A DNA stretch of 11,075 nt from Pseudomonas sp. (lineage in GTDB: Bacteria > Pseudomonadota > Gammaproteobacteria > Pseudomonadales > Pseudomonadaceae), in contig JARDZH010000019.1 of assembly GCA_029240955.1 (NCBI GenBank), positions 1-11,075 on the forward strand, written 5' to 3'. A program made the position numbers and the translations under genes. The notes beneath the pieces are model-generated. The model was not told the origin of the DNA and ran no database searches. It saw only the letters and a list, made by a program, of their open reading frames with translations. This document shows, piece by piece, positions 1 to 6,309 of this stretch (its first letter is position 1; every line of letters starts with the position of its first letter).

Positions 1-319
1 CCTTGGCAACGTCTTGGAGACTACCGTCCGCGCGCTCGTTTGTCTGCGTCTCGCCGTACTTGATCCCGGTACTATTTCGCACATCAATGACCGGGTTTTG
101 CTTCTCGAAAATGAGGGTGCTTCAGCAACTGTACGGTATGGCACCCCGGGCGCGGCATAGTTCAGTGCCATGCCCGACCGGTCTGCGCTGGTTGCCAGCA
201 CTTGGCCTGCGTGCCTGAACAGCATAGGCCAGTCTTGTCGGAAGGTAACCCATACAGTGTCTGTCGACCGCTGTCTCATGGTACTGCCGACCTTGAGCAT
301 AGCGGCCTGTACTTCGGGC
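1..319. other. Unassigned region downstream of panC, running off the left edge
   Basis: I recognise no gene here. On the minus strand an ATG at 300-298 opens a frame of 100 codons with no stop before the window edge, but it has no good ribosome binding site and its composition (many S, R, T, few hydrophobic runs) is not convincing. In another minus frame, after a TGA at 124-122, 40 codons are open to the edge and include EKQNPVIDVRN and then YGETQTNERADGSL, which reads more like natural protein. The two frames cannot both be real, so this may be intergenic DNA, a gene remnant or the start of a gene continuing off the window. panD, which follows panC in many bacteria, is not visible. Confidence 0.4.
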
Positions 320-1171
320 TTATGCTTCGCGCAAATGCAGGTTGTCGATCAGCCGGGTCTTGCCCATGAAGGCAGCAGCCAGAATAACTACGTCAGAGTC
401 CTGCGCAGAGGCCGGGCGCAAGGTGCTCGCCTCACGGATCTCCAGATAATCGATGCGGAAACCGGCGCTTTCCAGCTCGCGTCGATTGTCCTGAAGCAGG
501 CGTTCGAAATCCTGCTCGCCGCCACGAATCGCAGCCCCGATCTGGCTGATGATGCGATACAGCGCAGGTGCTGCGGCGCGCTGCTCGGCGCTCAGATAAC
601 CGTTGCGCGAGGACAGTGCCAGACCGTCCTCGGCACGCACGGTCGGCTCGCCGATGATCTTGATCGGCATGTTGAGGTCGCGAACCATGGCGCGGATCAC
701 CGCCAGTTGCTGGAAATCTTTTTCGCCGAAGACCGCCAGATCAGGCTGGACCATATTGAAGAGCTTGCTGACCACGGTGGCCACGCCATCGAAATGCCCG
801 GGACGGCTGGCGCCGCACAAGCCTTCTGACAGGTGCGGCACGCTGACCAGGGTCTGATCGGCCATGCCGTGGGGATACATTTCCTCGACACTTGGGGTGA
901 ACAGCAGATGGCACCCGGCCTGCAACAGCTTTTCCTGGTCCGCAGCTAACGTACGCGGGTACGTGGCCAGGTCTTCGTTCGGGCCGAACTGCAGCGGGTT
1001 GACGAAGATGGTTGCGACCACGAAATCGGCGCGTTGCACGGCCTTGGAGACCAGCGCCACGTGACCGCTGTGCAGGTTGCCCATGGTGGGCGTCAGGCCG
1101 ATCCGCTTGCCTTCGCTACGCGCCCGCGCAACGGCTGCGCGCAGATCGAGTACGGTTTTTACTGTGTTCAT
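320..1171 (-). CDS. panC: Pantothenate synthetase (pantoate--beta-alanine ligase)
   Basis: This enzyme catalyses the last step of pantothenate (vitamin B5) synthesis in the cytoplasm: pantoate and ATP form pantoyl-adenylate, which beta-alanine then attacks. The 283-residue product has the family's usual length. Visible motifs are [10 protein letters not shown] at residues 28-37 (the HIGH-type nucleotide-binding signature, His34 and His37), FVNPLQF at 56-62, RPGHFDGV at 123-130, FGEKDFQQ at 148-155 and the KMSKS-like SSRNGYLS at 187-194. The ATG overlaps the panB stop as ATGA, a 4-base overlap typical of translational coupling, so panB and panC form one operon. The stop is TAA at 322-320. I see no intrinsic terminator directly after it. 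Identification is secure; I did not detect any missing catalytic residue. Confidence 0.97.
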   Translation of the reverse strand: MNTVKTVLDLRAAVARARSEGKRIGLTPTMGNLHSGHVALVSKAVQRADFVVATIFVNPLQFGPNEDLATYPRTLAADQEKLLQAGCHLLFTPSVEEMYPHGMADQTLVSVPHLSEGLCGASRPGHFDGVATVVSKLFNMVQPDLAVFGEKDFQQLAVIRAMVRDLNMPIKIIGEPTVRAEDGLALSSRNGYLSAEQRAAAPALYRIISQIGAAIRGGEQDFERLLQDNRRELESAGFRIDYLEIREASTLRPASAQDSDVVILAAAFMGKTRLIDNLHLREA

Positions 1172-1968
1172 GCCGAGAATCCGTGTTCAGTTGCCGGAAA
1201 GCTGACGTCTTTGACTGCGTTGACGTACGCCTGGATGGCCGACGGAATGTCCGGCTGGCCGACCATGAAGTTTTTCACGAACTTGGGCACGCGTCCTGTG
1301 ATGGACAGCCCCAGCATGTCGTGCAGGACCAGCACCTGGCCGTCGGTCGCGCTGCCTGCGCCGATGCCGATGACCGGAACCTTGACCGCCTGAGTGATCT
1401 CGGCTGCCAGTTCGCTGGGTACGCACTCAAGCAGGATCATCGCCGCGCCAGCCTGTTCAAGCGCGATAGCGTCAGCGCGCATCTGCCGCGCCTGGGCTTC
1501 GAGGCGACCCTGAACCTTGTAACCACCCAGCACGTTGACCGCTTGAGGCGTCAGGCCCATGTGCGCGCACACCGGAATGCCGCGTTCGGCAAGCAGGCGG
1601 ATCGACTCGGCAAGCCACGCTGCGCCCTCGACCTTGACCATGTGCGCACCGGCTTGCATCAGCGTTGCGCTGTTGGTGAAGGTTTGTTCGAGGGTGGCGT
1701 TGGCCATGAACGGCAGGTCAGCGAGGATCGGCGCGCCACGGTTGCCGCGTTTGACGCAGGCCACGTGGTAGGCCATGTCTGCGGTGGTCACCGGCAGCGT
1801 GCTGTCATGTCCCTGCAGAACCATGCCCAGTGAGTCGCCGATCAGTAAGACCTCGACACCCGCCTGGCTCGCGGTGTGGGCGAACGTAGCGTCGTAGCAG
1901 GTCAGCATGGTGATCTTCTCACCCTTCTGCTTGAGCGCCAGCAGCGACGTAACGGTTATATCCGGCAT
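1168..1968 (-). CDS. panB: 3-methyl-2-oxobutanoate hydroxymethyltransferase
   Basis: PanB transfers a hydroxymethyl group from 5,10-methylene-tetrahydrofolate to 2-oxoisovalerate to give ketopantoate, the first committed step to pantothenate and CoA. The 266-residue product is a (beta/alpha)8 barrel of standard length. The expected metal ligands are present: Asp45 in IGDSLG, Asp84 in LADLPF and Glu114 in VKVEGA. His136 in CAHMGLTPQ and the catalytic Glu181 in LLECVP are also in place. An ATG 16 codons further upstream is in frame, but the ATG at 1968 follows a strong GGAGGA site and begins the conserved [10 protein letters not shown], so I chose it. It is first in the panB-panC unit, 281 bases after folK. 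Its need for a folate cofactor fits its position beside folK, though that link is inference. Confidence 0.97.
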   Translation of the reverse strand: MPDITVTSLLALKQKGEKITMLTCYDATFAHTASQAGVEVLLIGDSLGMVLQGHDSTLPVTTADMAYHVACVKRGNRGAPILADLPFMANATLEQTFTNSATLMQAGAHMVKVEGAAWLAESIRLLAERGIPVCAHMGLTPQAVNVLGGYKVQGRLEAQARQMRADAIALEQAGAAMILLECVPSELAAEITQAVKVPVIGIGAGSATDGQVLVLHDMLGLSITGRVPKFVKNFMVGQPDIPSAIQAYVNAVKDVSFPATEHGFSA

Positions 1969-1974
1969 GTAAAG

Positions 1975-1980
1975 TCCTCC
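1975..1980 (-). promoter_or_regulatory. Ribosome binding site of panB
   Basis: On the minus strand GGAGGA lies six bases before the ATG at 1968. This is close to a perfect Shine-Dalgarno sequence and decides the panB start in favour of MPDITV over the in-frame ATG at 2016. Confidence 0.85.
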
Positions 1981-2005
1981 ATCAGGCGCTTGAACCCAGG
2001 GGCCA

Positions 2006-2035
2006 TTGTTATTCATCAGATGCGATCAATGACAA
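2006..2035 (-). promoter_or_regulatory. Possible sigma70 promoter of panBC
   Basis: On the minus strand TTGTCA (2035-2030) and TAACAA (2011-2006) are separated by 18 bases. The -35 is good and the -10 is weak. A start near 2000 would give a leader of about 30 bases that includes the panB ribosome binding site. A promoter is expected here because folK ends 281 bases upstream, but this exact placement is a guess from sequence alone. Confidence 0.25.
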
Positions 2036-2127
2036 CAGAGCCTCAAAGCAACGCGTGAGATGCATCCTGGAAAAGCAGGCACACCGTCGTAACGCGGTGT
2101 TTCGCAAAGGCCTGTTTCGCGCCCATT

Positions 2128-2143
2128 CGCCAGCAGGCTGGCG
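2128..2143. repeat. Short GC-rich palindrome, REP-like
   Basis: CGCCAG-CAGG-CTGGCG can form a 6-bp stem with a 4-base loop, flanked by TT on one side and GCGGGAGG on the other. The core resembles repetitive extragenic palindromes scattered in Pseudomonas intergenic regions. Only one copy is in the window, so the repeat status cannot be shown here. No T-run follows on either strand, which argues against a simple terminator. Confidence 0.35.
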
Positions 2144-2192
2144 GCGGGAGGCCTATCTTCGTGAGGAGGGGACATGAAGTCAATTGCAGGTG

Positions 2193-2248
2193 TTACCGCA
2201 CGCTGTGCCGGTTACAAACAGGTGTAACAGGCGGCACAGCTGCGGTGA
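2193..2248. repeat. Large imperfect stem-loop just after folK
   Basis: Arms ACCGCA (2195-2200), GCTGTGCCG (2202-2210) and GTTACA (2211-2216) pair with TGTAAC (2223-2228), CGGCACAGC (2232-2240) and TGCGGT (2241-2246). That gives about 21 base pairs around a 6-base loop, with a one-base bulge on one arm and a three-base bulge on the other. It starts two bases after the folK stop codon in the direction of transcription. No run of T follows on the minus strand, so it is not a classic intrinsic terminator. It could be a 3' end stabiliser, a Rho-linked end or a binding site for a dimeric protein at the inner GTTACA-N6-TGTAAC. Confidence 0.6.
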
Positions 2249-2249
2249 G

Positions 2250-2744
2250 TCAGGCGGGCAAGCGTTCCAGGCCTTCGAACGGGCACTCGGCGAGCAACTG
2301 ACTCAGCTCGCGCCCATCGGCCAGGCGAAGGCCCGGCGCAAGTTCAGCCAGCGGATACAGCACGAAAGCTCTGGCCTGCATGTGGTAATGCGGCACCTTG
2401 AGACGCGGCTCGTCTATGACGCGCTCGCCGAACAGCAGGATGTCGAGGTCCAGTGTGCGAGGGCCCCAGCGCTCATGGCGTTCACGGCCCTGATCCAGTT
2501 CGATGGCCTGCAGCGCGTCCAGCAGCACCAGCGGAGTGAGCGACGTATCAAGCGCGGCGACGGCATTGGTGTAACGCGGCTGGCCGGGCAGCAGCGAATC
2601 GCTGACATAGAATGACGACACTGCAACCAGTTCGCCGGACGGCAACTCAGCGAGGGCTTTAACAGCGTTGCGCAATTGTTCGGCCGGGTCCGCAAGGTTG
2701 CTGCCCAGCCCGATGTACACGCGTTCGACCTGTCGGTCACTCAC
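2250..2744 (-). CDS. folK: 6-hydroxymethyl-7,8-dihydropterin pyrophosphokinase (HPPK)
   Basis: HPPK moves pyrophosphate from ATP to 6-hydroxymethyl-dihydropterin, the step before dihydropteroate synthase in folate synthesis. The protein shows YIGLGSNL near residues 10-17, AVSSFYVSD in the middle of the N-terminal half, the signature ERWGPRTLDLDILLFG with its metal-binding Asp pair, and RLKVPHYHMQARAFVLYPL. I place the start at GTG 2744, which gives 164 residues, close to the family's 160 or so. An ATG at 2783 would add 13 residues unlike the family and lie deep in pcnB. The GTG overlaps the end of pcnB by 8 bases, so the two are likely translated together. There is no strong ribosome binding site, which fits coupling to pcnB. 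Confidence 0.94.
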   Translation of the reverse strand: MSDRQVERVYIGLGSNLADPAEQLRNAVKALAELPSGELVAVSSFYVSDSLLPGQPRYTNAVAALDTSLTPLVLLDALQAIELDQGRERHERWGPRTLDLDILLFGERVIDEPRLKVPHYHMQARAFVLYPLAELAPGLRLADGRELSQLLAECPFEGLERLPA

Positions 2745-4140
2745 CGTCGTGAACCTGTGTACCGCTGCGTTTGCGCTTGGCACCGCCGCTGCGACGGCGC
2801 TTGCGTGGCCCAGTGCCGTCCGCTTCAGGTTTGCTGCCGAGGTCGCGGATCATCTGGCGACGCTCGCTCTCGTTGCATTCCTGGTAATCAGTCCACCACT
2901 CGCCCAGGCCGTCGGTCTGCTCACCGGCTTTCTCGCGCAGCAGGAGGAAGTCGTAGCCAGCGCGGAAGCGCGGGTTGTCCAGCAACTGGTCGGCACGTTT
3001 GCCCGAACGGCGCGGCAAGCGTTCCTGCATGTCCCAGATCTCGCGGATCGGCAGGGTGAAACGCTTGGGGATCGCGATGCGCTGGCATTGCTCGATGATC
3101 AGCTCGTGAGCCGCCTCGTTCATCGCCGCGATAGGCGGCATGCCGCGTTCCTGAAGACGCAGCACTTTGGCAGGCAGCGCCGGCCAGAGCAAAGCGGCGA
3201 ACAGGAAAGCAGGCGTGACCGGCTTGCCCTGCTTGATGCGCAGGTCGGTATTGATCAACGCCTGGCTGATCAGCGTGTGGGTGTAAGTCGGGTTGTATTC
3301 CAGTGCCTTGGCGGTCGCCGGGAACAACGGGTCGAACAGCTCCAGGTCGACCAGCATTTCGAAGGTCGGCTCGGCCTGACCGGACAGGAACAGTTTAAGC
3401 ACTTCTTCGAACAGTCGCGCAGACGGGATATCGCGCAGCATGGGCGCGAGCGGGCGAATGGGCAGGGCGCTGTGCTTTTCGATGCCGAAGTCGAGCTTGG
3501 CTGCGAAACGCACCGCACGCAGCATGCGCACCGGGTCTTCCTTGTAACGCTGCTCGGGATCGCCGATCAGACGGATCAGACGATTGCGAATGTCGTGCAC
3601 GCCGTTGGCGTAATCGAGAATCCGCTCGCTGACCGGATCGTAGTACAGCGCGTTGATGGTGAAGTCGCGGCGCTGGGCGTCTTCTTCCAGCGTGCCGTAA
3701 ACGTTGTCACGCAGGATACGCCCGCTTTCGTTGCGCGAAGACTGATTGCTGTCTTCTTCCTCGTCGGCTTCGGGATGGTTGGCGCGGAATGTCGCGACCT
3801 CGATGATTTCCCGACCGAAGTGGATGTGCACAAGCTTGAAACGACGACCAATGATCCGCGCATTACGGAATTCGGCCCGAACCTGTTCCGGCGTAGCGCT
3901 GGTGGCGACGTCGAAATCCTTGGGCTCGATGTTGAGCATCAGGTCGCGTACGCAGCCGCCGACCAGATAGGCCTGGTAGCCGGCATTCTGCAGGCGTTCG
4001 ACGATATTCACCGCGTAGCGGCTGAACTGACCACGCTGCAGCGAGTGCTGGCCGGCGTTGAGCACCTCGGGCGTGGAGCGGGTGTGTTGCTGCGGTTTAC
4101 GCAGTGGGGATCGGAATGACTGGAACAGCTTCTTCAGCAT
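2737..4140 (-). CDS. pcnB: Poly(A) polymerase I
   Basis: PcnB adds 3' adenosines to RNA and so marks mRNAs, regulatory RNAs and decay fragments for degradation by the exonuclease machinery. From ATG 4140 it is 467 residues. Features in order: AYLVGGCVRDLML at 57-69 (nucleotidyltransferase GG motif), KDFDVATSATPEQV with the metal-binding Asp75 and Asp77, EIIEVATFRANH at 111-122, the acidic insert 124-130, RRDFTINALYYDP at 157-169, and EDPVRMLRAVRFAAKL at 201-216. The last motif favours poly(A) polymerase over CCA-adding enzyme. The C-terminus is very basic (RKRRRSGGAKRKR), as expected for RNA binding. A longer frame opens at ATG 4212, but its extra 24 residues are unlike the family and cover a likely promoter. 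Neither start has a clear Shine-Dalgarno. folK overlaps its stop. Confidence 0.95.
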   Translation of the reverse strand: MLKKLFQSFRSPLRKPQQHTRSTPEVLNAGQHSLQRGQFSRYAVNIVERLQNAGYQAYLVGGCVRDLMLNIEPKDFDVATSATPEQVRAEFRNARIIGRRFKLVHIHFGREIIEVATFRANHPEADEEEDSNQSSRNESGRILRDNVYGTLEEDAQRRDFTINALYYDPVSERILDYANGVHDIRNRLIRLIGDPEQRYKEDPVRMLRAVRFAAKLDFGIEKHSALPIRPLAPMLRDIPSARLFEEVLKLFLSGQAEPTFEMLVDLELFDPLFPATAKALEYNPTYTHTLISQALINTDLRIKQGKPVTPAFLFAALLWPALPAKVLRLQERGMPPIAAMNEAAHELIIEQCQRIAIPKRFTLPIREIWDMQERLPRRSGKRADQLLDNPRFRAGYDFLLLREKAGEQTDGLGEWWTDYQECNESERRQMIRDLGSKPEADGTGPRKRRRSGGAKRKRSGTQVHDGE

Positions 4141-4202
4141 GGGATGCACTGTTTGAAGGAATATTCGGCCAAGAAGGTGGAATGACCGCACGATGGGCGG
4201 GG

Positions 4203-4208
4203 ATTCTA
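4203..4208 (-). promoter_or_regulatory. Possible -10 element of pcnB
   Basis: TAGAAT on the minus strand matches the -10 consensus at five of six bases. The -35 region 17 bases upstream is poor. A start near 4196 would give a leader of about 55 bases to the pcnB ATG at 4140. If real, the upstream ATG at 4212 would not be transcribed from it. Confidence 0.3.
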
Positions 4209-4289
4209 GCATTTAGTCACGGGATGGTGTAGGACGCTGACGCGGGAAGGGAAAACAAAGCGGGATTGTCGAGCGAAGAAGCCGAAGCT

Positions 4290-4650
4290 ACCGAGGGAGC
4301 CGAAGCTCCCTCTAAGTGCGTGCTCTTTATTTTTATTGTCTGTTCGGGCTTTTTGTTTTTGTTGAGTGCCCATTCACGAGACTTTCGTCTGTGAAACCTC
4401 CCAATCGGGAGTCAAGAGCAAACGGATTGCTTTGGTCGCTGCGTTGCAATGATCGATTGATCCAACCAGTTCAGGCGCTACCTAAGGGTAGTTTTTATTA
4501 TTCTCAGCCTGGTTGCGGGGCTAGCCCCAAAAACAACTCCTCTCCAAAAGAATCAGTTAGCTGCGCCTCCGCCGTCTTGTTCTTGTTATGCGTGAGTCGA
4601 TTCGTCTTATTTTTATTGTGAGTGTCGTACGGCTTATTGTTCTTCTTGTA
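4290..4650 (-). ncRNA. crcZ: CrcZ small RNA, Hfq/Crc-titrating
   Basis: CrcZ binds Hfq (with Crc) and removes it from A-rich leader sites of catabolic mRNAs, ending catabolite repression. The call rests on position between cbrB and pcnB, a sigma54 promoter, no credible coding frame, a base composition richer in A than its neighbours, and six A-rich CA-type motifs on the minus strand: AAGAAGAACAATAA (near 4646-4633), ACAATAAAAATAAG (near 4619-4606), ATAACAAGAACAAG (near 4589-4576), GAATAATAAAAAC (near 4503-4491), CAACAAAAACAAAAA (near 4363-4349) and ACAATAAAAATAAAG (near 4339-4325). Stem-loops between them include CTACC/GGTAG (4478-4491), CTCCC/GGGAG (4398-4411) and AGAC-GAAA-GTCT (4379-4390). 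The 5' end near 4650 is inferred from the -12 element. The 3' end is uncertain: a UUCG hairpin at 4293-4312 is the best candidate, and the RNA may extend to about 4240. Confidence 0.9.
4293..4312 (-). terminator. UUCG hairpin near the crcZ 3' end
   Basis: GAGGGAGC and GCTCCCTC form a perfect 8-bp stem closed by C(UUCG)G, an exceptionally stable tetraloop. A second smaller AGC-UUCG-GCT motif follows at 4280-4289. The T-run expected of an intrinsic terminator is missing; only GGTAGCTTCGGCTTCTTCG follows. It may terminate inefficiently or protect a processed 3' end. Confidence 0.45.
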
Positions 4651-4660
4651 CCTGAGATAT

Positions 4661-4676
4661 AGCAGGACCTGTGCCA
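4661..4676 (-). promoter_or_regulatory. Sigma54 (-24/-12) promoter of crcZ
   Basis: The minus strand reads TGGCAC-AGGTC-CTGCT from 4676 to 4661. It has the invariant GG at -25/-24 and GC at -13/-12 with the right spacing, matching the RpoN consensus TGGCAC-N5-TTGCW. Counting 12 bases on from the -12 C at 4662 puts the start at about 4650, just before the first A-rich motif of CrcZ. RpoN promoters need an AAA+ activator; CbrB, encoded directly upstream, is the established one for this gene. Confidence 0.92.
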
Positions 4677-4683
4677 ACTTTTA

Positions 4684-4717
4684 GAAAGCCTTGAAAACCG
4701 CGGCCCGCAAGGCTTTC
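4684..4717. repeat. Perfect 10-bp inverted repeat before the crcZ promoter
   Basis: GAAAGCCTTG (4684-4693) and CAAGGCTTTC (4708-4717) flank a 14-base GC-rich centre containing CCGCGG. It lies between the cbrB terminator and the -24 element. It could be a second transcription stop that insulates crcZ from cbrB read-through, or a cruciform/protein site in the DNA that loops between activator and polymerase. Its function is not shown by sequence. Confidence 0.6.
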
Positions 4718-4733
4718 ATGGCTTTTTGATGGC

Positions 4734-4775
4734 AAAGAAAAAGCCGGGGAGACGTTACCGTATGCCCCGGCTTTT
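4734..4775 (-). terminator. Intrinsic terminator of cbrB
   Basis: AAAAGCCGGGG (from 4775 on the minus strand) pairs with CCCCGGCTTTT over 11 bp, with a 15-base loop, and is followed by TTTTTCTTT. This is a classic Rho-independent terminator about 70 bases after the cbrB stop. It should largely separate cbrAB mRNA from crcZ. The run of A on the other side means it could also act on plus-strand transcripts. Confidence 0.9.
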
Positions 4776-4800
4776 GTTACGCGAATCGGTTGCGGTAACA
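4775..4800 (-). promoter_or_regulatory. Probable CbrB upstream activating site for crcZ
   Basis: A perfect inverted repeat TGTTAC-N14-GTAACA is centred about 138 bases upstream of the predicted crcZ start, a normal distance for a sigma54 enhancer. A further half-site GTTAC lies at 4754-4758 inside the loop of the cbrB terminator. The assignment to CbrB is inferred from symmetry, position and the known dependence of crcZ on CbrB. Confidence 0.7.
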
Positions 4801-4847
4801 GTTTTCGCAAAGCCCTGCGCACCGCGTGCCAGAGCCCTCGCGCAGGA

Positions 4848-6287
4848 TCACGTCTCGTTGGCCACACCCTTGCGACGCGGAATACCGAGACGCTGCCGAC
4901 GTTCCCACAGACATTTGCGACTGACGCCCAGTTTGCGAGCCAGTTCGGTCTCGGTCATGTGATCCTGGTGCTCCAGTACGAAGTGCTGGAAGTAGTCTTC
5001 CAGAGACAGGTCTTCGGTAGGCTCGTGGTTGCCCGAGCTTGCGACCGCCGAGTTCTGTACCGGCGCCAGCCCCATGTATTCGTCGTCATCCAGACCGTCG
5101 AGCTCGATATCGATACCCAGCAGGTCTGCAGTGATTTCCGGGTTCTCGCACAGGATGACCGCGCGCTCGACAGCGTTCTCCAGCTCGCGAACATTGCCCG
5201 GCCAGCTGTAATGACGGATTGCCTGCTCTGCGTCCGGACCGAACTTCAGGTCGTTGCGGCCCGCTTTCGCACTCTGTCGCGCGAGGAACGCGCGGGCGAT
5301 CTCGATCACGTCGTTGCCGCGCTCACGCAAAGCCGGAAGCTTCAGAGCGATCACATGCAAGCGATAGTAAAGGTCTTCGCGGAATTCGCCGTTCTTGGCG
5401 AGCGTCTTGAGGTCCCGGTGCGTGGCGGCGATCAGTCGGACGTCGACTTTTTGCGACTGCACCGAGCCAACCCGGCGAATCTCGCCTTCCTGCAACACGC
5501 GCAGCAGACGGGCCTGCGCTTCGAGCGGCAGTTCGCCGATTTCATCGAGAAACAGCGTGCCACCGTCCGCCGCTTCGACCAGACCGGCACGCCCTGCGCT
5601 TGCGCCGGTAAACGCGCCTTTCTCGTGACCGAAGAGTTCGGACTCGATCAAGGATTCAGGGATGGCCGCGCAGTTGACGGAAATCATCGGCGCCTTGGCG
5701 CGACGCGACAAATTGTGCAGCGCGCGGGCGACCAGCTCCTTACCTGTACCGGACTCGCCCTGCACCAATACGTTCGAGTCGGAAGGCGCCACTTTGCGAA
5801 TCTTGCTGTACAGGTCGAGCATCGGCGGGCACGAGCCGATGATGCCGATTTCGCCATTGGCATTGGGTGCCGCGCCCTTGTCGCCGTTACCGGCTTTGGC
5901 AAGTGCGCTGCGTTCGGCCTGCAGGCTCTGTACGGTCTGCCGATCACGCAGGATCCGCGCGACGGCCTGGAGCATTTCATCATGATCGAAAGGCTTGGCG
6001 ATGTAATCCACCGCGCCCATCTTCATCGAGTCCACGGCAGAGCGCAGGCTGGCGTAACTGGTCATGATCAGCACCGGTTTGCCTTCGCCCAGCTTGATCA
6101 ACTCGGTGCCCGGAGCACCCGGCAGCCGCAGGTCGCTGACGATCATGTCGAACGACGGGATGCTGAAGCGTTCCTGAGCTTCCTGGACGGAGCCGGCTTC
6201 ACTGACTTCATACTGATTACGTTCAAGCAGGCGACGCAGGGCCGATCGGATGATGGTTTCGTCTTCGACGATCAAAATGTGCGGCAT
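4848..6287 (-). CDS. cbrB: Sigma54-dependent response regulator CbrB
   Basis: CbrB is the NtrC-family partner of the kinase CbrA; when phosphorylated it drives RpoN promoters, above all crcZ, and supports use of amino acids and other poor carbon sources. The 479-residue protein has a receiver domain (1 to about 120) with the phospho-acceptor Asp52 in [10 protein letters not shown]. An AAA+ domain (about 147-380) follows, with Walker A GESGTGKE at 177-184, the sigma54-contact loop GAFTGA at 224-229, Walker [10 protein letters not shown] at 242-250 and [16 protein letters not shown] at 361-376. A Fis-type helix-turn-helix occupies about 445-467 ([20 protein letters not shown]). I chose ATG 6287 because [10 protein letters not shown] starts the receiver fold; an ATG at 6338 would add 17 residues inside cbrA. 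It begins 22 bases after cbrA and ends in its own terminator. Confidence 0.97.
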   Translation of the reverse strand: MPHILIVEDETIIRSALRRLLERNQYEVSEAGSVQEAQERFSIPSFDMIVSDLRLPGAPGTELIKLGEGKPVLIMTSYASLRSAVDSMKMGAVDYIAKPFDHDEMLQAVARILRDRQTVQSLQAERSALAKAGNGDKGAAPNANGEIGIIGSCPPMLDLYSKIRKVAPSDSNVLVQGESGTGKELVARALHNLSRRAKAPMISVNCAAIPESLIESELFGHEKGAFTGASAGRAGLVEAADGGTLFLDEIGELPLEAQARLLRVLQEGEIRRVGSVQSQKVDVRLIAATHRDLKTLAKNGEFREDLYYRLHVIALKLPALRERGNDVIEIARAFLARQSAKAGRNDLKFGPDAEQAIRHYSWPGNVRELENAVERAVILCENPEITADLLGIDIELDGLDDDEYMGLAPVQNSAVASSGNHEPTEDLSLEDYFQHFVLEHQDHMTETELARKLGVSRKCLWERRQRLGIPRRKGVANET

Positions 6288-6309
6288 TGATTCAGTTCTC
6301 TCGACGGTC

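Noticed and set aside
170..829. 219-codon plus-strand frame starting before panC and running antisense to it
   Set aside because: Most of it is antisense to panC, and the part outside panC has no supporting motif or ribosome site.
2081..2100. Hairpin ACACCG/CGGTGT as a folK terminator
   Set aside because: The stem is only 6 bp with an 8-base loop, and the nearest T-run (TTTT) is several bases further on. It is too weak to call.
2026..2175. 49-codon minus-strand frame in the folK-panB gap (ATG at 2175)
   Set aside because: It has no ribosome binding site, contains the REP-like palindrome and reads as low-information P/R-rich sequence.
2668..4119. 483-codon open frame on the plus strand opposite pcnB and folK
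   Set aside because: It lies wholly antisense to well-supported genes, and its sequence is the usual high-GC shadow rich in R, Q, H, V and D. It has no recognisable domain or initiation site.
4141..4212. 24-residue N-terminal extension of PcnB from ATG 4212
   Set aside because: The extension does not resemble the family, has no ribosome site and contains a good -10 hexamer. MLKKLFQSF at 4140 is the better start.
4316..4621. 101-codon plus-strand frame across the crcZ region
   Set aside because: Its F/L-rich stretches (such as FYCLFGLFVF) are the complement of the A-rich CrcZ motifs. The promoter and motifs point to a minus-strand RNA.
4959..6290. 443-codon open frame on the plus strand opposite cbrB
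   Set aside because: It is an antisense shadow created by third-position GC bias in cbrB. No family motif was seen, and cbrB is certain.
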